From DASTFP01 sp963816855 (lineage in GTDB: Bacteria > Verrucomicrobiota > Verrucomicrobiia > Chthoniobacterales > Terrimicrobiaceae): a DNA stretch of 64,000 nt. A model generated the notes under the pieces. It had not been told where the DNA came from and made no database searches. It saw only the letters and a program-made list of their open reading frames with translations. Within the stretch, counting starts at the first letter, position 1; every line of letters starts with the position of its first letter. Shown here piece after piece: positions 17,408 to 26,587 of the stretch. The stretch lies in NCBI GenBank assembly GCA_963816855.1, contig CAWFMA010000026.1, forward strand, positions 170,525-234,524, read 5' to 3'. The translations under genes and the position numbers were made by a program.

Positions 17408-18502
17408 ATGAAAAAGACGAACCGTTCCTCCCATACCACTCAAGAAGGCGTGGGAATCTCACGGCGCGAAGCGTTGCGCCGCGCCGCCAGCGTCGGAGCA
17501 CTGGCTTCGCTGTCCTCCCTCGGCATACCGATAAGTGCAGAGGCTGCTGAAGGCGACGTGGCCTCCGGCAATTTCCCGAAACATCCGAAATGGAAATTCG
17601 TTTTCGTGAATCATGTCACAACGAACCCCTTCTTCGTTCCGACCAAGTATGGCGCCGAGGATGCCTGCGCGCTTCTGGGCTGTTCTTACCAGTGGACAGG
17701 GTCGGAGAAATCCATAGCCACCGATATGGTCAATGCCCTGAATACGGCCGTCTCGGCGGGGGTTGACGGCATCGCAGTCTCCCTGGTTGATCTGACTGCC
17801 TTCAACGAACCAGTTGAAAAGGCCCTCAAGGCGGGCATCCCCGTGGTGTCGTACAACGCCGACGCCAAGGACAACAAACGATTGTGCTACGTGGGCCAGG
17901 ATCTGTTTCTCTCAGGCAAGGGGTTGGGCGAGCGCATCGTTGAGTTGGTGCCGGAGGGCGAAGTGGTGGGCTTTATTGCCACCCCCGGGCAACTGAACAT
18001 CCAGCCGCGCCTGGACGGAGCAGCAGCGGCGATCAAGGAGTCTGGCAAGAACATTAAGTTGAATGAGATAGCCAGCGGACCCACCCTGAACGAGGAGGTC
18101 TCCCGGGTTGCGGCCTTTTTTGCGGGGCATCCGGACATTAAGGGCATGTTTGCTGTGGACGCGGGCAGCACCTCAGCGGTCGGAAAGACGATGAGTGAAA
18201 ACAAACTACAGTCGAAGGGTATTCACGCCGGTGGCTTTGATCTTCTGCCAAGTACGCTCGAATACGTGCAAAAGGGCGATCTGGACTTTACAATCGACCA
18301 GCAGCCTTACCTCCAGGGATTTTACACCGTCATGGTGCTCTTTCTATTCAAGATCTCAGGAGGGCTGACGGGTCCCTCTGACATCAATACCGGTCTGAGC
18401 TTTCTCACGAAGGCGAACGTCGACCCCTTCATAAAGACTGAAAGCCGCTATCAGGGTAACTCTAGCGAGCAAAAGGTGCTTACGCGCTCTGGCCCGATCT
18501 AA
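17408..18502 (+). CDS. Sugar ABC transporter substrate-binding protein (RbsB/Peripla_BP_4 type)
   Basis: 364 residues. The N-terminus SRREALRRAASVGALASL is a twin-arginine-like export signal. The mature part begins near GDVASGNFPKHPKWKFVFVNHVTTNPFF and shows type I periplasmic-binding motifs: NALNTAVSAGVDGIAVSLVD, GIPVVSYNADA, VGQDLFLSGKGLGERIVELV and GFDLLPSTLEYVQKGDLDFTIDQQPYLQGF. This matches pentose/hexose-binding proteins of the ribose or xylose type; the exact sugar is not readable. The permease follows 24 bp later. Confidence 0.88.
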   Translation: MKKTNRSSHTTQEGVGISRREALRRAASVGALASLSSLGIPISAEAAEGDVASGNFPKHPKWKFVFVNHVTTNPFFVPTKYGAEDACALLGCSYQWTGSEKSIATDMVNALNTAVSAGVDGIAVSLVDLTAFNEPVEKALKAGIPVVSYNADAKDNKRLCYVGQDLFLSGKGLGERIVELVPEGEVVGFIATPGQLNIQPRLDGAAAAIKESGKNIKLNEIASGPTLNEEVSRVAAFFAGHPDIKGMFAVDAGSTSAVGKTMSENKLQSKGIHAGGFDLLPSTLEYVQKGDLDFTIDQQPYLQGFYTVMVLFLFKISGGLTGPSDINTGLSFLTKANVDPFIKTESRYQGNSSEQKVLTRSGPI

Positions 18503-18526
18503 GGATCGAAGTGATCGAGGAAGGCC

Positions 18527-19556
18527 ATGGCAACAGACAAAGCGGATCTTGTTCCGCAACGAAAGGATGCAGTCAGGCGTGCTGCGCCCCGAAGCCTGGT
18601 GAGCCGGGCGTGCCTTTTCCTCCTGCGCTCCCGCGAAGCGAGCATCGCGATTGCCGGGATCGTGACTGATTATTTACTTCCAGAGCACAGCGTCGGCATT
18701 CCTGTCGCCCAGCAACATTGGAAACCTCGCGGAATACACAGCCATGACCGCGATCATCGCCGCCGGTCTAGTGTTGGTACTCATCTCCGGCGAGGTCGAT
18801 TTGTCCGTGGGCCAGGTTTATGCGTTGTCGCCGTTCGTGATGTATTTCGCGCAGCAGGCGGGCGTCCCCTTTGTTCCCGCGGTCGGGATTGGGCTCGTGG
18901 CAGCTGCTATCGTAGGCATTGTCAATGGGGTTTTTACCGTGGTGTTTCGGATACCGTCCTTTATCACCACACTCGGCACACTGTTTTTGATCAATGGCCT
19001 CACTCTGATCATCTCTGGCGGCTTTCCCGTGCGGCCTAAAGCCGGACCGGTATTCACCGAAATTTTCGGTGGCAACCCGGTATCACAGATCCTGTGGGCG
19101 ATCGGCGTGACGCTCGTTCTCCAGTTCGTGCTCGTCAAGACACGCTGGGGGCTGCACACGATCGCCACCGGAGGTAACATAATTGGTGCCGCGGAGGTAG
19201 GCATCAAGATCGGTCGCATAAAGATTGGGAATTTCGTCATTTGCAGTGTCTTGGGCGGTCTAGCGGGTGTCTTGGACACCTTTCGCATTGGCTCCATCGA
19301 TCCGCTTGCGGGTGGAACCGAGATCATGTTCATGGCCATCGCATCCTCTGTCATCGGCGGAACACTCCTCACTGGAGGCTCAGGCACGATCATTGGCGCA
19401 TTCCTCGGCGCGGCAGTGCTTGGCATTTTGAAGGATGGATTCACGCTCTCCGGCGTTAGCGCGTATACTTTTAACGTGATTTTGGGAGGGGCAATCCTCA
19501 TCACCATGCTCATCAATGTGCACTTGAGCCGTCTGCGCGCGGCGGGAGGCGGATAA
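18527..19556 (+). pseudogene. Sugar ABC transporter permease (RbsC/BPD_transp_2), frameshifted near 18660
   Basis: The start frame gives MATDKADLVPQRKDAV...SREASIAIAGIV. The other frame continues without a start as LIIYFQSTASAFLSPSNIGNLAEYTAM and then VLVLISGEVDLSVGQVYAL, the signature of ribose/xylose-type permeases, through eight or so hydrophobic segments to the end. The switch lies at about 18655-18668. Joined length of about 343 residues is normal for the family. If the shift is real, an ATG at 18744 would give only a 270-residue protein lacking the first membrane spans. A sequencing or assembly error is equally possible. Confidence 0.8.
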
Positions 19557-20327
19557 ATGAGCGAGGAAGTATTGCGTACGGAGCACATCTCCAAATCCTT
19601 TGGCCGGGTGACAGCCCTTAGGGACGCGTCAATCCGTCTCGCCAAAGGCGAAGTACTCGGGCTTCTCGGCGACAATGGCGCCGGAAAGTCAACGCTGTTG
19701 AAGATCCTTACCGGATTTCATCGGCCAAGCAGCGGGAAGATCTATTTTCAAGGTGAGGAGATCGAGCTCAAATCTGTCAGCCATGCCCGGTCGCTGGGAA
19801 TCGAACCCGTTTACCAGGATCTCGCGCTGATCAACGAGCTGAACGTGTACCGTAACATGTTCCTGCAGCGGGAAATCATGTACAACCGCTTCCTCGGCAT
19901 TCTGGATGATCGGGCCATGCGCGAGCGCGCGATCGAGCAGCTCAATGACATGGGCGTCAATATACCTAAGGTTGATGTGGAAATCTCCAAACTCTCGGGA
20001 GGTCAGCGACAGGCAATAGCGGTCGCTCGCTCGGTCTTTGCAAATGCCAAGGTGCTGCTGTTGGACGAACCGACTGCGGCGATGGGCGTGAAGGAGAGCG
20101 CCATGATATTGGACCTGATCCGTCGCCTCAAGGAGAAGGGTGAGGTATCCATTATCATTGTAGCCCACAACTACGCGCACATATTCGATGTGTGCGACCG
20201 GGTCAGTCTCTTGCAGAACGGCGAAATCACCTTCGACCGGAAAACCAGCGAGACTTCCGTTGAAGAATTGATGAATCTTGTTTTGCACGAGATACGCAGC
20301 GCACGCGACAGCGTCGAACGCCTTTGA
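19557..20327 (+). CDS. Sugar ABC transporter ATP-binding protein (single-domain)
   Basis: 256 residues. Walker A is GDNGAGKST (38-46), the Q-loop is in EPVYQDLAL, the signature LSGGQRQAIAVAR, Walker B LLLDEPTAAMG, and the switch His is in VAHNYAHIF. It has a single nucleotide-binding domain, unlike the duplicated RbsA/XylG; FrcA-type importers use one. The ATG directly follows the permease TAA, so the two are translationally linked. It powers import through the upstream permease and binding protein. Confidence 0.92.
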   Translation: MSEEVLRTEHISKSFGRVTALRDASIRLAKGEVLGLLGDNGAGKSTLLKILTGFHRPSSGKIYFQGEEIELKSVSHARSLGIEPVYQDLALINELNVYRNMFLQREIMYNRFLGILDDRAMRERAIEQLNDMGVNIPKVDVEISKLSGGQRQAIAVARSVFANAKVLLLDEPTAAMGVKESAMILDLIRRLKEKGEVSIIIVAHNYAHIFDVCDRVSLLQNGEITFDRKTSETSVEELMNLVLHEIRSARDSVERL

Positions 20328-20421
20328 ATCGTCGAGTCAGGCAAAAAGCCCTTCCGGCGACCGCTGTTCCCGACGGGTCTTAACCGCGGCGCGAGGCAAA
20401 CCGATGGGCGAGGCATCTGAT

Positions 20422-20495
20422 TGCACCCGGCGGGGCTCGAACCCACAACCTACAGCTCCGGAGGCTGTCGCTCTATCCAATTGAGCTACGGGTGC
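20422..20495 (-). tRNA. tRNA-Arg (anticodon CCG)
   Basis: A 74-nt cloverleaf on the minus strand: acceptor GCACCCG/CGGGTGC, D-arm TAGCTCAATTGGATAGAGCG, anticodon arm ACAGC-CTCCGGA-GCTGT with CCG, and T-arm TGTGGGTTCGAGCCC. Discriminator A; CCA not encoded. No duplicated end was noticed nearby. Confidence 0.95.
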
Positions 20496-20582
20496 GCGGG
20501 CGAGCGAGGTTCGCTCATTCGGGGAAGTGAATCAAGCGGTCAGAGCTTGATTTTGGGAAATTTCGGGGTGCAGTGTGGAATC

Positions 20583-21269
20583 GTGAAGCGGTACCTCGTT
20601 GCGATGGCGGTTTGCATCGCCGCAGCCCATGCGCAGGACGAGGTATCGCTGTCATCGGCCTTCGGGTCTGGCGATGGAGTGAACGGGCAAGTGTTGGCGA
20701 TCGTTGTCCAGCCCGATGGCAAGATTGTGATTGGAGGCCGATTTACCGAGGTGAACGGGATCGCTCGCAGCAACATCGCCCGCCTGAACGAGGACGGAAC
20801 TCTGGATCGCACGTTCGCAGAGCCGATGACCCAGGGGATCACTGGACAGGTGAATGCGTTGGCCGCTCAGCCCCAAGGCGGAATCATTGTTGGAGGCGCA
20901 TTCACGCAAGCGAGCCAAGTCGAGTCCCTGAATCTCGCTCGTTACAACCCGGACGGTAGTATCGATCGGTCGTTTGGAGGCGCCGACGCAGCGTCGAAGG
21001 GAGCAAACGGCGCAGTCTATTCTCTTGCCGTGCAGTCCGACGGGAAAATTGTCGTCGGCGGAAATTTCAATGAAATCTTTGGGCAACCAAGGCGCAGCAT
21101 TGCCCGGCTGAATGCGGATGGAACGCCTGAGGCTCCGGTAATGGCGCAAGAGCCTATGGGGACTGTCAGAGCCATCGCCGCGGATTCCGCTGGGTCTCCT
21201 GTAGCCGGGGGAGAGTTTATTCTACCGGGCAGCTCCGCCCGGAATATCGTGCAACTGCCGGCGCAATAG
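20583..21269 (+). CDS. Secreted delta-60 repeat protein
   Basis: 228 residues if started at the GTG at 20583 (VKRYLVAMAVCIAAAHA, a signal peptide ending at AHA-Q); an ATG at 20604 is the alternative. Three clear repeats of about 55 residues follow, with the delta-60 pattern QPDGKIVIGGRF...IARLNEDGTLDRTF, AAQPQGGIIVGGAF...LARYNPDGSIDRSF and QSDGKIVVGGNF...IARLNADGTPE, plus a fourth partial one. Such repeats form beta-propeller-like folds in extracellular proteins; function unknown. An upstream in-frame extension overlaps tRNA-Arg and is rejected. Confidence 0.75.
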   Translation: MKRYLVAMAVCIAAAHAQDEVSLSSAFGSGDGVNGQVLAIVVQPDGKIVIGGRFTEVNGIARSNIARLNEDGTLDRTFAEPMTQGITGQVNALAAQPQGGIIVGGAFTQASQVESLNLARYNPDGSIDRSFGGADAASKGANGAVYSLAVQSDGKIVVGGNFNEIFGQPRRSIARLNADGTPEAPVMAQEPMGTVRAIAADSAGSPVAGGEFILPGSSARNIVQLPAQ

Positions 21270-21292
21270 CGCATTGAATCGTCCACAAAAAG

Positions 21293-22129
21293 TCAGCGGA
21301 CTTCGACGACGAGGGCGGTGGTGTTGTCCCGGCCGGCTCGACTGACGGCCGCGTGAACGAGGTGTTGCGCCGGGTTTGAATCCCGCCCAAACGGCCGGGA
21401 GTCGCGAAGGATCTCGAGGATCTGCGAGTCAAAGAGCCCATCGACCAAGCCATCAGTGCAAAGCAGGAACAAGTCTCCCGCTTCGCACGCCACGGCCCCC
21501 ACCTGAGGATTCACAAATTGGTGGCCCGCTCCCAAGGCTCGTTGCAGGGCGTTGCGAGCGGGATGCTGGCGCGCCTGCCATTCGGTAATCTTGGCGTTGC
21601 GCAAGAGCCAACCGACGTGAGTGTCGTCATGGCTGACCTGTTTGATTCCTCCGTCCAGCTGCGGCAAGTAGTAGAGCCTGCTGTCTCCGATGTGGGCAAA
21701 ATACATCCAGCCCGGAGTAAACCAGCACATGCTCAGGGTCGCTCCCATGCCGGAGCAATCCGCATCGCTCCAACCGAGATACGTCAGGGCTTTGTGGATT
21801 TCGCTGAAGAGTTCCTCGAGGACGTCGTTGAAATCGATTGTCAGGCCGGCCGCGGAGCGTTTGAACGTGGGCGGCAACAACCTGGTGATCTTGTCAACGG
21901 CGACCCGGCTGGCAAATTCTCCGGCCCTCGCGCCACCCATGCCATCGCTTACCGCGAAGACAAAATCGACATTGTCTGAATCGGCTTCGCCGATATTGCC
22001 GAGGTAGCGCAACTCCAGCGCGTCGAACTGAAGGCACAGAAACGAATCCTCATTGTTCGGCCGGACCTTGCCCCGATCCGTCTGCCCGTACCAGTGGAGC
22101 CGAGCCGGGGGGTTGGGTTGCTGTGCCAT
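21293..22129 (-). CDS. PP2C-family serine/threonine protein phosphatase
   Basis: 278 residues. Metal-binding motifs of bacterial PP2C are present: TDRGKVRPNNEDSF near the N-terminus, FAVSDGMGGARAGEFAS (VSDGMGG), SGMGATLSMCWF, FAHIGDSRLYYL, LLCTDGLVDGL and AGRDNTTALVVEV. It removes phosphate from Ser/Thr with two metal ions. It is soluble. The upstream kinase-like gene overlaps its start by 80 bp, so the two form a translationally coupled signalling pair. Confidence 0.9.
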   Translation of the reverse strand: MAQQPNPPARLHWYGQTDRGKVRPNNEDSFLCLQFDALELRYLGNIGEADSDNVDFVFAVSDGMGGARAGEFASRVAVDKITRLLPPTFKRSAAGLTIDFNDVLEELFSEIHKALTYLGWSDADCSGMGATLSMCWFTPGWMYFAHIGDSRLYYLPQLDGGIKQVSHDDTHVGWLLRNAKITEWQARQHPARNALQRALGAGHQFVNPQVGAVACEAGDLFLLCTDGLVDGLFDSQILEILRDSRPFGRDSNPAQHLVHAAVSRAGRDNTTALVVEVR

Positions 22130-22520
22130 TGTCCGGTTCTTCGAAACCGGGAAGGATCGTTGAAAACTCGAAATCGATCAAGCAGAAGCGGCCGTCGGAC
22201 TGGCGGTAGGTTACATTCCGGACTTCGGCATCTTCATGCCGGACGCCGTAAGGCTCGAGTTCCGCAAACAACTCCCGGGCCCGCTCTTCGTCCAGATGCT
22301 CAACACGGCTCCCGCAACTGGTGGTCACGATTTTTAGCCGCTCCGGATCAGCCTCCAGGAGCCGGGGCACGAACGGGCATCCGCGCTTTTCAAGATGACG
22401 CAAGACCTTCACCTCGTTCGCAAACCGCTCTTCCGCCTTCGGACCGCGAAATGTCTTGTGCACCCGGCCGTCGTAGCCGATGCGGACCATGGCTCTGAGC
22501 GTATCCTTGACCTGATTCAT
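22050..22520 (-). CDS. Small protein-kinase-like protein (RIO/ABC1-like fold), paired with PP2C
   Basis: 156 residues from the ATG at 22520 (MNQVKDTLRAMVRIGYDGRVHKTF). An N-lobe-like Lys in RVHKTF, Glu in FANEVKVLRHLEKRG, a hinge-like segment, a catalytic-loop-like HEDAEVRNVTYR and a metal-binding-like LIDFEFS resemble a minimal kinase fold. It is far shorter than normal kinases. The last 27 codons overlap the PP2C start in another frame. An opposing kinase/phosphatase pair is an inference; a pseudokinase is possible because the catalytic Asp is displaced (HED instead of HxD with the usual spacing). Confidence 0.6.
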   Translation of the reverse strand: MNQVKDTLRAMVRIGYDGRVHKTFRGPKAEERFANEVKVLRHLEKRGCPFVPRLLEADPERLKIVTTSCGSRVEHLDEERARELFAELEPYGVRHEDAEVRNVTYRQSDGRFCLIDFEFSTILPGFEEPDNGTATQPPGSAPLVRADGSGQGPAEQ

Positions 22521-22791
22521 TTTGTCCAAGACAGCATGGCCCAGAGGACCGTGGAGACAAGTTTGGAAAAGGCACGAAAGAAATGCAGGATCGCGGTTTG
22601 CAAGTCCGGAGCGAATTGGCAAAACAACGCCGGGAATTCGCTAAAGGCTCAAAATCATTTTGTTGGCGACATGGCATCGATTTTGCTTACGTTTCCGACA
22701 CGCCTGAAAGGAAAACCTGGGAAAAGAAAACAACAGTATGCGGTAAAATCAGGCGGATCCGCTCAAAAATAGACACCTAACCGAAGACACT

Positions 22792-23805
22792 ATGGCGAAG
22801 TACAAACTGGAATATATCTGGCTCGATGGCTATGAGCCGATTGCCAACATTCGAGGCAAGACTCTGATCAAGGATTTTGACAGCTTTCCCACGCTGGAGC
22901 AGGTTCCGAATTGGGGATTTGACGGCAGTTCGACCAAGCAGGCCGAGGGCCGCGCCTCCGACTGCGTTCTTAAGCCCGTTGGGGTCTATCCCGACGCGAC
23001 CAAGACGAACGCCGCGATCGTGATGTCCGAAGTCTTGTTGCCCGATGGCACTCCCCATCCCACCAATGCCCGGGCGACGATCATCGACGATCCGGATACC
23101 TGGTTTGGTTTCGAGCAGGAATATTTTCTCTACAAGGATGGCCGCCCGTTGGGGTTCCCTAAAGAGGGATATCCTCCGCCGCAAGGAAAATACTACACCG
23201 GCGTGGGCTACGAAGCCGTCGGGGATGTCGCGCGCGAGATTGTGGACAAGCATCTCGATCTGTGTCTCTACGCCGGCGTCAATCACGAAGGAATCAATGC
23301 GGAGGTCGCCAAGGGTCAGTGGGAATTCCAGATCTTCGGCAAGGGCTCGAAGAGGGCGGCGGACGATGTATGGGTCGCTCGTTATCTCATGGCTCGCCTC
23401 GGTGAACAGTATGGCGTGGATCTCGAGCTCCATTGCAAACCGGTCCGCGGAGATTGGAACGGATCTGGAATGCACTGCAACTTCTCGACCAAGTACATGC
23501 GCGAAGTCGGAGGCAAAGAATACTTCGAGAAGCTCATGTCGGCGTTCGAGAAATATCGGAACGAGCACATCGCGGTATACGGTCCTGACAACCATCTCCG
23601 CTTGACCGGATTGCACGAGACGCAGTCAATCGACAAGTTTAACTATGGGGTCGGAAACCGGGGCGCCTCGGTCCGGATGCCGCACAGTTTTGTTAATAGT
23701 AACTACAAGGGCTACCTCGAGGATCGCCGTCCTAACTCGGCCGGCGACCCCTACAAGATCGCGAGCCGGATCCTTCAGACGATTGCCACGGTACCGATCT
23801 CGTAG
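22792..23805 (+). CDS. glnII: Glutamine synthetase, type II (eukaryotic-like)
   Basis: 337 residues, the short GSII length rather than about 470 of GSI. Visible motifs: beta-grasp N-terminus with YIWLDGYEP, NWGFDGSST, the catalytic metal site WFGFEQEYFL, VNHEGINAEVAKGQWEFQI, GDWNGSGMHCNFST and the Arg-rich RGASVRMP near the C-terminus. It makes glutamine from glutamate, ammonia and ATP. GSII enzymes lack the adenylylation control of GSI. A PII gene lies 2.8 kb downstream, but it is not in the same operon. ATG at 22792 with an AT-rich leader. Confidence 0.95.
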   Translation: MAKYKLEYIWLDGYEPIANIRGKTLIKDFDSFPTLEQVPNWGFDGSSTKQAEGRASDCVLKPVGVYPDATKTNAAIVMSEVLLPDGTPHPTNARATIIDDPDTWFGFEQEYFLYKDGRPLGFPKEGYPPPQGKYYTGVGYEAVGDVAREIVDKHLDLCLYAGVNHEGINAEVAKGQWEFQIFGKGSKRAADDVWVARYLMARLGEQYGVDLELHCKPVRGDWNGSGMHCNFSTKYMREVGGKEYFEKLMSAFEKYRNEHIAVYGPDNHLRLTGLHETQSIDKFNYGVGNRGASVRMPHSFVNSNYKGYLEDRRPNSAGDPYKIASRILQTIATVPIS

Positions 23806-23828
23806 CTCGGTCTTCCGTGGTTCGTCGA

Positions 23829-23859
23829 CCCGGCGTCGCCCTTTCTCGGTGACGCCGGG
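23829..23859. terminator. Convergent hairpin between glnII and the MoxR operon
   Basis: A 12-bp stem CCCGGCGTCGCC/GGTGACGCCGGG (one G-T pair) with a 7-nt loop, 24 bp past the glnII stop and before the end of the opposing moxR gene. No clear T-run, but the position suits a bidirectional terminator. Confidence 0.6.
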
Positions 23860-23915
23860 AGGGGTCGCGTCTCGGTGAAATCACTTCGCTGAACCAGCGT
23901 GCTCCGGGTGTCGAG

Positions 23916-24896
23916 CTAACGGGGCAAAGCAAGGGCTTCCAAGACAACCTTTTCGGGTGTAATGCCTTCTGCTTCGCCCTCGAAGTTGATGATCAGGCGG
24001 TGCCGAAGCGCGGGGAGCGCCCAGGCGTCGATGTCGTCTTTGGCCACGTGATAGCGGCCATCGAGTAACGCTCCCACCTTGGCGCAGAGAATCAGCGCCT
24101 GCGCACCTCTGGGGCTCGCGCCGTACCTCACGAATTTTCTCGCGAGGGGAACAGATTGCGGCCGCCCGGGATGGGTGGCCAGGACTAACTGAATCGCCCG
24201 GGCCTCGACCTCGCGCACGACGGGCACCGCCCGAATCAACTCGCGCAGGCTGTCCAGATTCTCCAAGGCGACCGTCGAGATCTTGGGAACCGTTTCTCGC
24301 GTGGTCCGGTTGAGGATCTCATGAAGGTCTTCGGGTTCTGGATACTCTATATTCAGTTTTAGAAGGAATCGATCGAGTTGCGCCTCGGGCAGCGGGTAGG
24401 TGCCTTCCATTTCGATCGGATTTTGGGTGGCCAGCACAAGAAAGGGCCGCGGGGTCCAATGCTGTTCTCCCGCCACGGTGACGTGCTGCTCCTGCATGGC
24501 TTCGAGGAGAGCGCTTTGTGTCTTGGGGGTCGCCCGGTTGATCTCGTCCGCCAAGAGGATGTTGGCAAACACCGGACCCGGTTCAAACCGGAATCGTTTG
24601 GTTCCATGAGCGTCCTCCACGATGAGATTCGTTCCGATGATGTCCGAGGGCATTAGATCCGGAGTGAATTGGATTCGCGAAAATTTTAATCCTGCCGCAG
24701 CCGCGAGGGTGCGAACGATAGCGGTCTTCCCAAGTCCGGGCGCGCCTTCCAGGAGAGCGTGTCCTTCGGCAAAGAATGCCGTGAGGACGCTGCGTATGAT
24801 GGTTTCCTGGCCGACGAGGACTTTTCCCATTTCGTCGCGCAGACGCTGGAATGCTTCGCGGAACTCATTGGCGCGCTTTTCGTGGTCTTCGCTCAT
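23916..24896 (-). CDS. MoxR-family AAA+ ATPase
   Basis: 326 residues. Walker A is GAPGLGKT (51-58), Walker B with sensor is ILLADEINRATPKTQSALLEAMQE, the next block is FLVLATQNPIEMEGTYPLPEAQLDRF, and the C-terminal lid contains GASPRGAQALI. MoxR ATPases act as chaperones in maturation of metal or secreted complexes, usually with a von Willebrand factor protein. The only linked gene is the upstream 24935-26326 membrane/coiled-coil protein, 38 bp away; a VWA partner is not in the window. Confidence 0.92.
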   Translation of the reverse strand: MSEDHEKRANEFREAFQRLRDEMGKVLVGQETIIRSVLTAFFAEGHALLEGAPGLGKTAIVRTLAAAAGLKFSRIQFTPDLMPSDIIGTNLIVEDAHGTKRFRFEPGPVFANILLADEINRATPKTQSALLEAMQEQHVTVAGEQHWTPRPFLVLATQNPIEMEGTYPLPEAQLDRFLLKLNIEYPEPEDLHEILNRTTRETVPKISTVALENLDSLRELIRAVPVVREVEARAIQLVLATHPGRPQSVPLARKFVRYGASPRGAQALILCAKVGALLDGRYHVAKDDIDAWALPALRHRLIINFEGEAEGITPEKVVLEALALPR

Positions 24897-24934
24897 GGAT
24901 TCTTTAGCTTCCTTCCCTCGCCATGCTTCGAGGC

Positions 24935-26326
24935 TTATTCCTTTGGCCTGATGCTCTCGAAATATCTTCGAACGAGCAATTGGGAGCCGGTTGGAACTTG
25001 CTCTCTGACGACCGTCTCGAGCGCGGCGGAGGCTGCGCGGTTGTAGGCCGAATGATAGGCGCGGCGCGCTTGTGGGTCATCGTTGCCGGCCGCCTGAAAA
25101 AGCTTAACCAAAGACGCGCCCTCCCCCATTTGTCCCGCGAGAAAATCCTCGCTATCTGCGGAAGAGATGGCCGGCTCGGCGTCCTCCGACAGTTCCCGGC
25201 CTCGTCCGACATCTTTTTCGGAGCCTGGCTCGCCGGTTGGCTCGGCACCGTCGTCCCCGGATCCGTCCGGGTGCTTGCGCGCCGGAGCAGTCGCTACGCC
25301 ACCGGTTCCTTTTTCTCTTTCATGCTCCGGAATCTGCAATCCGCTCTTGACGCTTTGCAAAACGGAAGCGAAACGGCATCCGGTTTCTGAACTTGAGGAA
25401 CTGAGTGTGTTTTCCAGCATGAGCTTCGCTGAAACCGGCTTCTGTGCGGCCAGTTCTTGCAAACGTCTGCTGTCAAGATGGCGCGCTGCTTCCTCGAGCG
25501 CTTTTGCCAGTTCTGCCGGATCGAGTTGCGCGACTCCCTTTGCGGCTTCCGTGCTTTTGCCGGAGCGAAGGTTGGATGCCAGCTCTGAATTTCTTCGAGC
25601 GAGCGCTTCGGCAAGCGCCACGGTCTCAGCCGGATCGAGTTGCGCTTGGGGCGAAAATGCCTGTTCAAGTTCCGCCAAGGCTCGGAGCGCGTCCCGCATC
25701 GGTTCCTGGGAGCTGGTCAATTGCTTCTGCGTATCCTCCAGTAGTTTCACGACTTGTGAAAGCTCCTCTTTTCTGGTCTCGAGAGTGGCGGCGTGCCTGG
25801 CTCGTTCAAGGAGATTTCGGGCCATCGCAAGCTCCGGTGCGGCGCGCTTGGCGCGCACGGCATGAATCCCTTCGAGAATTCCCAGAGCCATCAAGGGCAC
25901 CGCAAGCCAGAGGACTCCGCGGACCGGTAAGGCGAGACGAAGATACTGGTCAAGCTGCAACGTTGACGCGAATGCGGACGTTTCCCGGCGCGCGGCGCCC
26001 ACCACCGGGTGCCTTTCGCCTGGCGGCAACGTTAGGGCTGTCAAGAAGCGATCCTTCGTCTCCGCGCAAGCATCCAATTCCCGAGCCACCGCACTCAGGG
26101 AACGCCAGCGAGAATAGGCAGTCAAAGGTGCCAGACTCAGCGGCAGCAAGGCCAAAATCGTAACCGGCCAAAAGAGTTGGGTCGTCGGAAAGACGAGCGA
26201 TACTGCGCGACCGATCGCCAGCACGGAAAGCGAGATGAATAAGGCCTGGAAGGCGTTATTCACAGATTGTTGAACGACCAACCGCCTGCGGGCCCTGTGA
26301 AGTTGCCTCAAGACGATTTTGTCCAT
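24935..26326 (-). CDS. Membrane-anchored coiled-coil protein next to moxR
   Basis: 463 residues from the ATG at 26326 (MDKIVLRQLHRARRRLVVQQ). There are two adjacent hydrophobic segments early (about 25-75), a third near 135-155, then a long Ala/Glu/Leu-rich coiled-coil region (about 170-310) with AELAKALEEAARHL, then a Gly/Pro/Glu-rich linker and a C-terminal RRAYHSAYNRAASAALE helix. This layout resembles DUF4175-like proteins seen beside MoxR, but I cannot name the family with confidence. A larger frame to 26500 lacks conserved sequence. Confidence 0.7.
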   Translation of the reverse strand: MDKIVLRQLHRARRRLVVQQSVNNAFQALFISLSVLAIGRAVSLVFPTTQLFWPVTILALLPLSLAPLTAYSRWRSLSAVARELDACAETKDRFLTALTLPPGERHPVVGAARRETSAFASTLQLDQYLRLALPVRGVLWLAVPLMALGILEGIHAVRAKRAAPELAMARNLLERARHAATLETRKEELSQVVKLLEDTQKQLTSSQEPMRDALRALAELEQAFSPQAQLDPAETVALAEALARRNSELASNLRSGKSTEAAKGVAQLDPAELAKALEEAARHLDSRRLQELAAQKPVSAKLMLENTLSSSSSETGCRFASVLQSVKSGLQIPEHEREKGTGGVATAPARKHPDGSGDDGAEPTGEPGSEKDVGRGRELSEDAEPAISSADSEDFLAGQMGEGASLVKLFQAAGNDDPQARRAYHSAYNRAASAALETVVREQVPTGSQLLVRRYFESIRPKE

Positions 26327-26587
26327 TGCGCTCAACGAAAGCAGAGGAGAGCGGGAAAGCAATACCCGGCGCGGTAATGGCAAGGATGAGACAACCAACA
26401 GATTCCTAACTTTGCTCAAATTGAAGGCCCTCCCCGAAAGGCTCTTCGGTTCCGGCGCGGTTGTGAGCGGATGGATGGTAGAGAGGCATGCGGTAGCCAA
26501 TTCACTTGGCCTTGCGACAAATCAAGGTCGAACGCCAGCGATCCCGTTCTGCATCAAACTGGCATAGGCAATGCTCGATCTGCTTTA

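Noticed and set aside
20421..20582. Extended N-terminus of the delta-60 repeat protein
   Set aside because: It overlaps tRNA-Arg on the other strand and lacks the signal peptide start; GTG at 20583 explains the export signal.
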